From Belnapia arida (GTDB lineage: Bacteria > Pseudomonadota > Alphaproteobacteria > Acetobacterales > Acetobacteraceae): a DNA stretch of 64,000 nt. The DNA is taken from the NCBI RefSeq assembly GCF_016773205.1, contig NZ_JAETWB010000001.1:310001-374000 (forward strand). The letters run 5' to 3'. The translations under genes and the position numbers were made by a program. Shown piece after piece: positions 10,607-22,100 of this stretch (position 1 is its first letter; every line of letters starts with the position of its first letter). The notes under the pieces are model-generated. The model made no database searches, was not told the DNA's origin, and saw only the letters and a program-made list of their open reading frames with translations.

Positions 10607-11988
10607 TCCCGAGCATCGCCGAGGCGGCCGCCTTGGTCGCCGCCCGCAAGCTTTCCCCGGTGGAGTTGGCCGAGGCCTGCCTGGCGCGGGCCGAGCGCCT
10701 GGACGGGCAGCTCCATGCCTTCATCCGCCTGATGCCGGAGGAGGCGCGGGCGGCGGCCCGGGCGGCGGAGGCACGCATCATGAAGGAGGGGCCGCGCGGG
10801 CCGCTGGACGGCATTCCCTTCGCCCACAAGGACATCTACGGCACGGCGGGCATCCCGACGACGGCGCATTCGCGGGTCCTGCAGGAGCATGTTCCGGCCG
10901 CCGATGCCACCACCGTGGCAAAGCTGGCGGCGGCGGGCGTGATTTCCTTCGGCAAGCTGTCAACGCATGAGTTCGCCTTCGGGGGGCCGAGCTTCGACCT
11001 GCCCTGGCCGCCGGCGCGCAACCCCTGGAACCCGGACCACTTCACCGCCGGCTCCTCCTCCGGCACCGGCGCGGCCGTCGCGGCGGGCATGGTTCTGGGC
11101 GGCACGGGCTCCGATACCGGCGGCTCCATCCGCGGCCCGGCGGCGCTCTGCGGCATCACCGGCATCAAGCCGACCTATGGCCTGTGCTCCCGCGCCGGCA
11201 TCCTGCCGCTGGCGCAGAGCCTCGACCATGCCGGGCCGATGGCCTGGACGGTGGAGGATTGCGCCATCCTGCTCCAGGCCATGGCCGGCCATGACCCGGC
11301 CGACCCGGCGAGCGCCAACCGGCCGGTGCCGGATTTCCGGGCGGAGCTCGGGCATGGGGTGAAGGGGCTGCGGGTCGGCGTCATCCGCCACTTCCATGAG
11401 ACGGACCATCCGGTGAGCCCGGCGACGCTCGCCGGCATCGAGGGCGCCGCCGCCTTCTTCCGCGCCGAGGGGGCAGAGGTGCGGGACGTCGTGCTGCCCT
11501 CGCTCGCCGAGTTCAACGCCTGCGGCTGGATCATCCTGCTGGCCGAGGCCTTTGCGGTCCACGAGGGCTGGATGCGGCGGGACCCCAACCTCTACGGGGA
11601 GCTGCTGCGGGACCGGCTGGTGCTCGGCGGGCTGCTATCCGCCGCCGACATCCTCCAGGCGCAGAAGCGGCGGCGGGCGCTGATCGCAGCCACCGAGGCA
11701 GCCTCGGCAGGGTGCGACCTGTTGCTGACGGCCGCTCAGCCGGGCGAGGCGCCACGGATCGAGGCGGTGCCGAAATGGGCCTTCCTCGAGAAGCCGAACT
11801 TCACCATTCCCTTCAACGTCACCGGTTGGCCCGGCATCACTGTGCCGACCGGCTTCGGCGAGGGCGGCTTGCCGGTCGCCATGCAGCTGGTGGCGAAGCC
11901 CTTCGCCGAGCCGCTGCTGTTTCGCGCGGCGGATGCCTATGAGAAGGCGCATCCCTGGCGTGCGACGCGCCCCGCCCTGGCTGCGTGA
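10603..11988 (+). CDS. Amidase-signature family hydrolase (AtzE-like)
   Basis: A 461-residue amidase-signature enzyme. The catalytic Lys lies in PFAHKDIYG. The Gly/Ser-rich signature with the cis-Ser and nucleophile Ser is in GSDTGGSIRGPAALCG, with a preceding GSSSGTGAAVAAG segment. It would hydrolyse an amide, possibly a carboxybiuret-like or other small substrate, in the cytoplasm. The ATG at 10603 overlaps the stop of the small AtzG-like gene. Only 10 nt separate it from the downstream ECF sigma gene, an unusual neighbour for an amidase. Confidence 0.88.
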   Translation: MIPSIAEAAALVAARKLSPVELAEACLARAERLDGQLHAFIRLMPEEARAAARAAEARIMKEGPRGPLDGIPFAHKDIYGTAGIPTTAHSRVLQEHVPAADATTVAKLAAAGVISFGKLSTHEFAFGGPSFDLPWPPARNPWNPDHFTAGSSSGTGAAVAAGMVLGGTGSDTGGSIRGPAALCGITGIKPTYGLCSRAGILPLAQSLDHAGPMAWTVEDCAILLQAMAGHDPADPASANRPVPDFRAELGHGVKGLRVGVIRHFHETDHPVSPATLAGIEGAAAFFRAEGAEVRDVVLPSLAEFNACGWIILLAEAFAVHEGWMRRDPNLYGELLRDRLVLGGLLSAADILQAQKRRRALIAATEAASAGCDLLLTAAQPGEAPRIEAVPKWAFLEKPNFTIPFNVTGWPGITVPTGFGEGGLPVAMQLVAKPFAEPLLFRAADAYEKAHPWRATRPALAA

Positions 11989-11998
11989 CCCTTGCCGC

Positions 11999-12550
11999 GT
12001 GAGCCGGACGGAAGGGGAATGGGAAGCCTGGATGGCGGCGGCCCAGGCCGGCGATGCCGCCGCCTATGACCGCCTGCTGCGGGCGGCGCTGCCGATGCTG
12101 CGGGCAGTCGCGCGCCGCCGCATCGCCAATGCCGCCGAGGCGGAGGATGCGGTGCAGGATGCGCTGCTGACCATCCATACCCTCCGCCACAGCTATGAGC
12201 CCGCCCGGCCCATCCGGCCCTGGCTGGTCGCAATCTGCGAGCGGCGGGCGATCGACCGGCTGCGGCGCCACGGCCGGCGCGGTGCGCGCGAGGCGCCTCT
12301 CGATGAATTCGGTGAAACCTTGGCAGCCCCTGGCGCGAACCGGGGGGAGGAGAGGGTGGCCTCGGCCGAGTTGCGGGCTGCCGTCGCCGAGCTGAGCCCG
12401 GCTCAGCGGACGGCGCTCGGCCTGGCCAAATTGGAGGACCTGCCGCTGGCCGAGGCCAGCGCGCGGTCCGGTATGTCGATCGGCGCGCTGAAGGTGGCGA
12501 CCCATCGGGCGATGAAGGTGCTGCGGCGCCGCCTGGGCGTGGAGGAGTAG
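11999..12550 (+). CDS. ECF-type RNA polymerase sigma factor
   Basis: A 183-residue sigma-70 family protein of the extracytoplasmic-function class. Region 2 reads AAYDRLLRAALPML through AEDAVQDALLTIH and the RPWLVAICERRAIDRLRR segment. Region 4 has a helix-turn-helix around LSPAQRTALGLAKLEDLPLAEASARSGMSIGALKVATHRA. I chose the GTG at 11999, 10 nt after the amidase stop; an ATG at 12032 is possible. The next gene is an NrsF-type membrane protein starting directly after its stop, the usual sigma/anti-sigma pairing of the Caulobacter SigF group, which responds to oxidative or heavy-metal stress. Confidence 0.87.
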   Translation: MSRTEGEWEAWMAAAQAGDAAAYDRLLRAALPMLRAVARRRIANAAEAEDAVQDALLTIHTLRHSYEPARPIRPWLVAICERRAIDRLRRHGRRGAREAPLDEFGETLAAPGANRGEERVASAELRAAVAELSPAQRTALGLAKLEDLPLAEASARSGMSIGALKVATHRAMKVLRRRLGVEE

Positions 12551-13198
12551 GTGCGGAGCGAGGAGCTGATCGGCGAATTAGCGGCCGGGCTGCAGCCGGT
12601 GCGGCGGATGGCCTCGCCGTGGCGGCAGGCGGCGCTGTGGCTCGGCCTCGCGGCGGCAGCGGTCGGCACCGCGGTGCTGATGAACGGGCTGCGGCACGAC
12701 CTCCATCAACGCATGCTCATGCCGCAGGAAGTCGGGCAGTGGCTCGCTTCCGTGCTGGCCGGCGTGCTGGCGGCGGTGGCGGCGGCGATGCTGGCGCGGC
12801 CCGACCGGAGCTGGCGCTGGGCCTTGCTGCCGGTCCCGGCGCTTCTCGCCTGGTTCGCCAGCCTCGGATGGGGGTGCCTCTCCGATTTGGCGCGCCTCGG
12901 GCCGATGGCCGGGCAGATGAGGGCAAGCTGGCCGTGCCTGCGCTTCATCCTGGCCATGGGGCTTCCGCTGGCGGCGGCGCAGTTCTGGCTGCTGCGGCAT
13001 GCCGGGCCGGTGCGGCCGCTGCCGGTGCTGCTGGTGGGCGGGCTGGCCTCGGCGGCGCTCTGCTCGGCGGGGCTCAGCCTGTTCCATCACCTGGATGCGG
13101 CGGTGATGGTCCTGCTCTGGCATGGCGGGGCCATGCTGATGCTCGTGCTGGCGGGCGCCCTGCTGGGGCGCCCGCTGTTCATGCGGCGTCAGGCGTAG
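12551..13198 (+). CDS. NrsF/DUF1109-type membrane anti-sigma factor
   Basis: A 215-residue integral membrane protein with about six hydrophobic segments, beginning MRSEELIGELAAGLQPVRRM, the usual NrsF opening. It has Cys residues at WGCLSDL, WPCLRF and AALCSAG; in Caulobacter NrsF, conserved cysteines sense metal stress, and whether these are the equivalent residues would need an alignment. The GTG start directly follows the sigma factor stop. It would hold the sigma factor at the inner membrane until a stress signal. Its last 10 bases overlap the end of the convergent giant gene. Confidence 0.82.
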   Translation: MRSEELIGELAAGLQPVRRMASPWRQAALWLGLAAAAVGTAVLMNGLRHDLHQRMLMPQEVGQWLASVLAGVLAAVAAAMLARPDRSWRWALLPVPALLAWFASLGWGCLSDLARLGPMAGQMRASWPCLRFILAMGLPLAAAQFWLLRHAGPVRPLPVLLVGGLASAALCSAGLSLFHHLDAAVMVLLWHGGAMLMLVLAGALLGRPLFMRRQA

Positions 13199-16100
13199 AG
13201 GAAATCCGCCGTTGTCAGCGCCGCATTGGCCACGCCATGGAGCCTGATGCCGTCGCCCTGGCCTAGGTCGATGACCGTGCTGCCACTGACTTCCGTCATA
13301 TGCGCCTGCACATCGGCGAAGCTGGAGAAGCCGAGGCCCTCCAGCAGGAGCCTGTCCTCGCCGGCAGTGAAGTCGCCGACCAGGTCCTGGCCGGTGCCGC
13401 GGCCGAAGACGAAGCTGTCCGCGCCCGAGCCGCCATGGAGCACGTCGCCGCCGCCCAGGCCCTCAAGCGTGTCGCTGCCGGCCTGACCCACCAGCCAGTT
13501 CGACAGGGCGTTGCCGGTGATCCGGTTGTCGAGCGCGTTGCCGTTGCCGGTGCGGACCGCGCCGCCGAGGACGAGGTTCTCCAGCTCGGCGCCCAGGGCA
13601 TAGGCCGGAGCGGTGAAGGCGGCGATGACGGTGTCGATGCCGCCGCCCGCGGCTTCCGAAATCAGGTCGGATGCGCTGTCGACGATGTAGGTGTCGTCGC
13701 CGGCGCCGCCGATGAGGATATCGGCGTCGCCCTGGCCGGAGGCTCCGTTCAGCCGGTCGTTGCCGGTGCCGCCCGAGAGCTGGTCCGTACCGATGCCGCC
13801 TTCGAGGCTGTCATCACCCTCGCCGCCCTGGAGCCAGTCACTGCCCGCATGGCCCTGCAAGGTGTCGTTGCCGGCCATGCCCCTCAACACGTTGCCGCCC
13901 TCGTTGCCGACCAGCGTATTGCCCGCGGCATTGCCCGTGCCGGCAAGGTTGCCGGCGCCACGAGTCAGGATCAGGTTCTCCACATTCGTGGCCAGGGTGA
14001 TGCTGAAGCCGGAGACGACCATGTCCTGGCCGCCGTTTACCTGCTCGACAATCGCCTCGCCCGCGGCGTTGAGGTGGTACAGGTCATTGCCGGTGCCGCC
14101 GATATAGAGGTCCGTGCCGCCGTTGCCGATGAAGGTGGTATTGCCGGCACCGCCATGGAAGGTGTCATTCCCCGCCCCGCCGATCAGCAGGTTGTCGCCA
14201 CCGCCGCCATGGAAGCTGGTGCCGGCGGAAGAGCCGACGGCGATGTCGTCGCCCTGGGTGCCGGCATAGGCGGTGACGGCGGTGGCCAGCAGCGTCGGCG
14301 GAAGCGGCGCCCAGTGGCCATAGGCGCCGGGCGCGCTGTCCTGATGGGCGAAATAGGTGATGTTCTCGGTCGGCGCCACGCTGTTGAAGACCAGCGCGTC
14401 ATTCGGGCCGAAATAGAGCACGGTGAAGCCGTTCACCGTGCCGGTCGCGGTCGGGGCGGCATAGCCGTAGATCTGCAGGCTGTCGCCCTGGCCTGGATGG
14501 TAGTTCTCGATCCACTGGACCCCGTCGCCCTTCTGGTAGACGAAGGTATTTGCCGCGCCGCCGCCTTTCAGGTGGTCGCCGATGCGGAAGTTGGAGAAGA
14601 CGCCGTCGGCATGGCTGATGGTGCCGTCATTGGTGCCGCCAATAATGGTGCCGTCGCCATGGATCTGGTCGTCGCCGCCGCCGCCGATCATGACCGCGGT
14701 GCTGTTGTTGCCCTCGATCACATCGGCCGAGAGGCCACCGACCAGGATGTCGAAGCCGGCGAGGCCGCGAGGCGCGCTGGCATCGACCGTGCCGAGGCCC
14801 TGCATGTTGTTGGTGCCGCAGCCGCCGAGGACGATGTCGTTGCCGCTGGTTGCCTCGAAGACGTTGTTGCCCGCACCGCCGACGAGGACGCTGCCGCCGA
14901 GGGTCGCGCCATTGGAGCCGCCATGCAGCAGGTTGTCGCCGGCGCCGCCGATGATGTACTGGCCCGCCTGGTTGCTGCTGGCGGTGAGCCCGCCATGGCC
15001 GCCGACCACATAGCTGCCCGGCGCGTTGAGGTTGGTTTGCCCGGCGCCCTCGAAGGCGATGTTCACCGCCGTGTTCGCGTCATAAGCCCAGGGCGAGGTG
15101 AGCACGGTCGGCGGCTGGTCGAAGATCGTGCCGGTCAGGTGGCTGAGCGCGGCATCGATATGGGTAAAGGCATCGCCGCTGACGGTGGCGATGCTGCCCC
15201 CGAGGCCGCTCTCCGGCACGCCCTTGGTGAAATGCGTGCCAGGCGGGGCGACGAAGGCGACGCTGTAGGTGCCGGGCACCAGGTTCTCGAAGAGATAGGT
15301 CCCGTCGCTGCCGGTCGTCATCGTCCGCACCACATGGCCCACTGCGTCGCGCAGTTCCACCGTGACGCCAGCGAAGACCGCGTCGGGCCGCTTGTAGTCG
15401 CAGATGCCCGGGGGCAGGTCGAGCGAGACCGTGCCGCCGATCTTCGGCGGGATGTAGAGGCCGGCATCGTGAGTAAGGCTGCTGCCACCGCTGCCGAGGA
15501 AGAAGCTTTCGCCGAAACCGCCGCCATCCGGGTCGCTGTCGGTCGCTCCGGTGCCGGCGCCCGCACGGGTGACGACATAGCCGGTGGGGGCGCTGAAGAT
15601 CTCATGGTAATTGCCCGGCCGCAGCCCGGTGAAGAGGTAGTTGCCCGAGGCATCGGTCGTCTGGGTGATGGCTTCCCCGGTCAGCTCATTCACCAGCGTG
15701 ACGGTAACGCCGGCAAGGCCCTGCTCGCCGCTGTCTTGCACGCCATTGCCATTGGCATCGACCCAGACGCGATCGCCGATTGTCACCGGTTGGTAGAGCC
15801 CGGTATCGACGCCGGTCGCGGTCTGACCGGAGACCAGCGTGTAGGTGCCGGTGATGCCGGTGAGCGGGCTGGCATCGCTGTCCGCGGCGTCGCTGCCGCC
15901 CTGGTCGCGCAGGGTAACGGCATAGCCGGCCGGGGCGCTGAACTGCACCTTGTACTCGCCTGGCACCAGGCCAGCGAACTGGTAGAAGCCGCCGCCCGAA
16001 GTGTTGGTGACGCGGCCGGGCAGGGGCGCGCCGCTGCCGTCGAGCAGGGTGACGGCAACGCCATCGATTCCCGTCTCGCCAGCATCCTGAAGGCCATTGC

Positions 16101-19100
16101 CGTTGGCGTCGAGGAAGACGCGATCGCCGAGGCCGGTCGGCATGTAGAAGCCGGCATCGACGCTGCCGTCGTTGTCGCCGGAGATATAGGTCCTGATGGC
16201 CGTCTTGCCGGTCGCCGCATCGGCGTCGCTGTCGGCCGCGTCGCCGGTGGCATCCTGCGGCGAGGCGACGGTGCCGGCCGGCCTGGTGAACTGCACACCG
16301 TACTGGCCGGGAGCGAGGCCGCCGAACTGGTAGTGCCCGCTGCCGTCCGTCACTGCGGTCTGGCCCGAGATCGGGTTGCCGTTGGCATCGAGCAGCCGGA
16401 CCGTGACGCCGGCCAGCGGTCGGTCGCCCGCATCCTGAACGCCATTGGCGTTCATGTCGGTGAAGACGGTGTCGCCGATGGTGATGGGCCGGTAGAGCCC
16501 GACATCGCGCGTCACATCGCTCTGGCCCGATGTGATGCTGAAGGCGGCAGCGATGCCGGTGGCAGGGTTCGGGTCGCTGTCCGTCGCCGCAGTGCCGGCG
16601 CCGCTCGGGGTGAAGACCCAGCCGGCCGGCCTGGTGAACTCCTCGTGGTAGGTGCCGGGGGGCAGGCCAGCGAAGCTGTAGCTGCCATCCGCCCCCGTAG
16701 CGGTGGTGGTGGTCTGGCCGGTCAGGTCGTTGACCAGCGTGACGCCGACACCGCTGACGCCGTCCTCGCCGGCATCCCGCACGCCGTTGCCGTTTCTGTC
16801 CTCGAAGGCGAGGTCGCCGATCGTCACCGGCTTGTACATCCCGGCATCGACGGTGAGGTTGGCCTGGTCGGCCACCAGCGTGTAGGCGGCGGTGAGGCCG
16901 GTTGCGGGGTCGGCGTCGCTGTCCCTGGTGTCGTCGCCGCCTTTGTCGGCCGCGGTCAGCACATGGCCGCCTGAGGTCACGAACTTCACCTGATAGGTGC
17001 CGGGGATGAGGTTGCCGAAGCTGTAGGCGCCGCCGTTGCCGGTCACGGTCGATCCGGCGAGGATGCCAGCCCTGAACAGCTGCACGGCGATGCCGTCGAT
17101 GCCCGCCTCGCCGATGTCCTGCAGGCCATTGCCGTTGGCGTCGAGGAAGACCTTGTTGCCGATCGAGGCCGGCTTCCAGTAGCCCGCATCGACGGAGCTG
17201 TCGCTGGCACCGGAGGCATAGGCCTTCACTGGCGTCGTGCCAGCCGCATCGATGTCGCTGTCCCTGCCATCGTCGCCGCCGGCATCCGCCGTGGCGACGC
17301 TGTGGCCGGAGGGCGTGGCAAAGCGGATGGCGTAATCGCCGGGGGCCAGGCTGCCGAAGCTGTACAGGCCGTCGGCATTGGTGGTGGTGCTGGTCAGAGC
17401 CTGGCCGCTGCCGTTCAGCAGCGTGACGCCGACGCCGCCGATCCCGGCCTCGCCCGCCTCCTGCACGCCATTGCCGTTGATGTCGTAGAAGACCTTGTCG
17501 CCGATGGTGACCGGCGCGTAGAAACCGGCATCATGCGTCGTGTCGTTGTCGCCCGAGGCGAGGGTGATCTTCGGCCCCATGCCGCTGGCCGTGCCGGCGT
17601 CGACCGGATCGCTGTCGGTGGCGGCGGTGCCGGCGCCCGCCTTGGTCAGCACATAGCCGCCCGGCGCGGTGAAGGTCTCGTAGTAGTCGCCTGGACGCAA
17701 GCCGGTGAAGCCATAGGTGCCATTGCCATCCGTGGTCGTGCTGGCAACCAGCGTCGTCGTGCCCCAGGCGTAAAGTTTCACGGTGACGCCGGCGAGGCCC
17801 TGCTCGCCACTGTCCTGCACGCCGTTGCCATTGGCATCGACCCAGGCGAGGTCGCCGAGCTTCGCCGGTACGTAGAAGCCTGCGTCGCGGCTCGTCTCAG
17901 CGGCGCCCGAATTGTAGAGGAGGGTGTCGGTCCTTCCCGCGTTGAGCGGGTCGGCGTCGCTGTCGGCAGCATCGTTGCCGCCGAGATCCTTGCCGGTGAG
18001 GACATAGAGGCTGCCGTTCGACGCGGCGAACTGCACGCCGTAGCTGCCCGGCATCAGGCCGGTGAAGCTGTAGAGCCCGTTCGCGTCGGTCAGCACCGTC
18101 TTGCCGGCGATGGCGGCGCCGGAGGCGTCCAGCAGCTGCACGGTGACGCCCGAGAGACCGGCCTCGCCGCCGTCCTGCACGCCATTGCCGTTGGCGTCGA
18201 CGAAGGCGCGGTCGCCGAGCGTCACCTTTCGGTAGAAGCCCGCGTCATGCGTGGTGTCGGTCTGGCCATCCATCAGGGTGATGACGGGACCGTTGCCCGC
18301 GGCATCCGGGCCGCTGTCGGTTGCCGCAGTGCCCTTGCCCTGGGGGGATACGAACCAGGTTCCCGTCGCCGGTGCGGTGAAGACCTCGCGGTACTGCCCG
18401 GGGACGAGGTTGCCGAAGGAATAGGCGCCGGTGCCGGTCGTGGTTGTGGTGGCGACGAGCTGGTTGGCTGCGTTGTAGAGATCGACCTTCACCCCGGCGA
18501 GACCCGGCTCGCCGCTGTCCTGCACGCCGTTCGCGTTCAGGTCCTCGAAGATCTTGTCGCCGATCGAGGCGGCGACGACCGTCGAGGCAACGTTTGCGGT
18601 CTTCACCGGCAAGGCGGTGTTCGGATTGATGCCGTAGGGGTTGGCGCCGGCCAGGGGGGCGAGCGTCGCGGTGTTGGTCAGCACCGTGGCCGCCGCGGTG
18701 CCGGCGGCGACCTTCGCCACCACCTGCACCTGCACGCTGCCGGTCGCGGCGTTGTTGTCGCCCGGGTTGACGATGTTGCCGAAGTCGAAGGTGAGGGCGC
18801 CGTTGCTCAGGCTGCCCGCATCGCCGATGGCGAGCACCGATCCGGTGATTCCATTGACCGCCGTCACCTGCGAAGAGACATAGGTGAGGCCGGCCGGCAG
18901 TGCATCCTTCAGGATGAGGTGCTGGGTGCCCTCGCCGAGCGTCGCGGTGAGCAGATAGGTGACGGTCTCGCCAACCGCGAGGTTGCTGCCCGTGGTGTAG
19001 GGGTTGTCGGTACCGGCGATGGTCTTCGCCACCGCGTCGGTAATGGTCACCGTGACCGGCGCCGCAGCCGAAGTGGTGATATTGCGGCCCCCGGTCGGGT

Positions 19101-22100
19101 CCTGCGCGGGGGAGGAGGTCTGATAGTCGAGCGCGGCGGTGTTCGGGATGGTCAGCCCGTTCACCACGGTGTCGAGCAGCACCGCCTTGTAGGTCAGCTG
19201 CACCGTGCCGCTGCCGAGGGCGAGTTGGTCCATGTGGAAGTTCAGCGTGCCGTTGGCGACGCTGGCGCTGCCGGCCGAACTGGTCAGGCTACCGGTGACA
19301 TAGGCGAGGCCCGGCTGCAGGATGTCGGCAAGATCGACGTCATAGGCATCGGCCGTGCTGCCGGAGGCGTGCCTGATCGTCAGCGTGTAGGTGATGACGT
19401 TGCCCGCATCGCCCGTGGTGGCGGATGCGGTCTTGGTGACGGCGAGCAGCGGCTGGACGAAGTCGACGGTGGCCGTCGCGGTCTGGGTGGCGGTGAAGTC
19501 GCTCAAGGCCCTCGCGGTGTTCACCAGCCGGTCGCCCGTCTGGTTGGCCGCGACACCGGAGGCGACGGCCTGGATCTGCAGCACGATCCGGTCGGCGTCG
19601 CCGACCGTGTTGTCGGCCTTGTTGTAGACGGTGCCGAAGGCCCAGGTGACGGTGTCGGCCGAGGCAGGGTCGCCGCTGCCTGCGCCGTTCGTGGCGGTGG
19701 TGGTGGCACCCGAGAGACGCGTCGTGAAGGCGGCATCGGTATAGAGGTTGGCGCCGATGCCGACGACCTTGGCCGAGTTGGGCACATAGAGCAGCTGCCC
19801 GCCGTTGTTGCCGGTGACGAGCGAGTCGGCCAGCTGGTCGATCACCCTGTAGTTGACGCTCTCGCCTTCCGGCAGTGTCAGGGTGATGGTGTAGGTGATG
19901 GTCTCGCCGACTTTCACGTCCTGATCGGTGATGGTGCCCCGGCTCGCGCCGGTATCGGCATAGCTCGTCGCCGTCACCGCCTTGGTGATGGTGGAGGCGC
20001 CGATGCCGACCGAGGCGGAGGCGCTTACCGGGCTGGCCCGCTCCTCCGCGTCGGTGCCGGGGAGGGAGCTGCCGGTCGCGCTGGCGGTGTTGGTGAAGGT
20101 CCTGCCGCTCGTCGCCGCGTCGCCGACCCGCGCCTGGAACTGCACCGTGATGGTTTGGCCCGGATTGAGGGCCGCCGCCGTTACCAGCAGGCTGGTGTCG
20201 CCGGCGCCGTTGCCGCTGGCGATGGCCGCGGCACCGGCGGTGATCTTCGCAGAGCCGGCGACATAGCTCGCATTCGGGCCGATCTGGTTCAGCAGGTCGG
20301 TGATCGAGACATCGAAGGCGGGGGCGTCGAAGCCCTTCACCTGGTTGGTCAATGTGACGGTGTAGGTCAGCACGTCGCCGGCATCCGCCGTCGCTTGGCT
20401 GACGGTCTTGGTGATGGCGAGATGCGGCTCCACCACCTCGATCTTCGCCGTTGCCTCCTGGCTGATGCGGCTGCCAGGGCTGTTCGGATCGGCGGCGCTG
20501 ACCCGTGCCGTGTTCACCAGCACGTCACCGGCGGCGTTGGCCACATTCTTGGTGAGCTGTCCGACCACCTGGACGGTGATGGTGTCCTTCGTGTCGTTGG
20601 CGTTGTCGACGGCATTGGTGACGGTGCCGAAGTCTAAGCTCAGCGTATCGGCGACGCCGTCGCCATTGCCGTCGCCCAGCGCCGCCGCCTGGTTCAGGGC
20701 CAGCTTGGTGCCGCTGACGTTGGTGCCGATGCCGGTGACGCTCGCCGAGATCGCCTTGATCTGGCCGCCCAGCGTCGGCAGCAGATCCTCGAGACGGACT
20801 TGGCTCATCACGCCTTCCGGCATGCGGAGCGTGATGGTGTAGGTCACGGTCTCGCCGATCGCCAGGTCGTTGATCGTGGCGTCGCCCTGCGCCCTGGTGG
20901 TGGCGGCGAGGCTCGTCGCGCTCACCATCTTGGCAATGGTCGGCAGCACCGTGGCCGAGGCGGTGTCGGAGAGCGGCAGGGTGTCGTAGGGCGTGCGGTC
21001 GATGCCGCCTTCCTGCGCCGCGTAATGGGTGACGGCGGCGGTGTTGGTCAGCGCCTGCTGCGGCGTGGCGAGCGCGTTGGCCAGCACCAGGTCATAGGTG
21101 ATGACGGCGATGTTCCTGCCGCTCGTCGGGTCGTGGGCGCCGATGCCGCCCTTGTTGGCGCCATCCGTGATCTCGAGCCCGGCACCGAACAGGTTGCCCG
21201 TCGCGCTGAGCGCGGTGCCGGTGCCGTCGGTCACCTGCAGGTTCAGCCCGCCCGGCGGGATGACGAAGCCGCTCGGCAGGGTGTCGTGGACCAGCGTGTC
21301 GAAGGCGCCCTTCCAGCCCTGGCCCCTGTTCTCGACGATGATGGCGAAGGAGACACGGTCGCCCGCATCGGCGAAGGTGATGTTGGCATCGACCGGCTTC
21401 GCCGCGAGGCTGGTGCTGTCGATCGTGCCGCTGAAGCGCGGGCCGGCGCTGCCGGGCGCGGTGAAGCCCACCGGGCCGATGGTGGCGTCCTGCGTCGTCG
21501 CGTTCAGGAAGGTCGCCGCCGGGTTGTCGACGCCGATGATCCCCTTCGTCACCTTCAGCACCGGCTCGCCGAGGACGAACTGGATGATGGCGTTGTCCTC
21601 GGCGCCATGGAGCTGGGAATTGGCCTCCGAGGCGGTGACTTGGTTGGTCAGCAGCAGCCCGTCGCCGAAGGCCTGGTCGTTGACGCGCAGCGTGACCAGC
21701 AGGTCGAGATGCGTCGCCGGGTAGAGTGCGTTGGTGGCACCGCCGAAGTCGAGCGTCAGGGAGTTGCCGTTGGCATCGGCAAGGACGCGCGGCGTGACGC
21801 CCGGGACCTGGGTGTGGAAGCTGTCCGTCGGCCCGAACATCACCGTGCCGGCAGCGAGGCCGCTCGGGTTGAAGTTGCCGAGGAAGCTGTAGCCGCTGGC
21901 CGTGCCGTCGGCATCCGGGTCCACCGCCTTCAGGACCGGGAGCGGCAGGTAGTCCTTCAGGCTGACCACATGCGAGGAGGTCAGCGGGATGTCGAGGCCG
22001 AGCCGGAAGGTGATGAGATCGCCGGACTGCACCTTGGCCGGCGTGGCGAAGCTCGTCGTGCCTTTCGTCGTGTCGCCGTTGACGGCGTAGATCGACTTGG

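Noticed and set aside
13450-15000. Possible CRISPR-like or satellite repeat array because of repeated short words
   Set aside because: The repetition follows codons of RTX nonapeptides in frame and has no spacer structure.
13300-20637. Long plus-strand open frames (13300-16974 and 17302-20637) opposite the giant gene
   Set aside because: They run antisense to the DUF11/SdrD/RTX repeats, are low-complexity Ala/Gly/Val/Arg-rich, show no domain, and arise because high-GC repeats keep antisense frames open.
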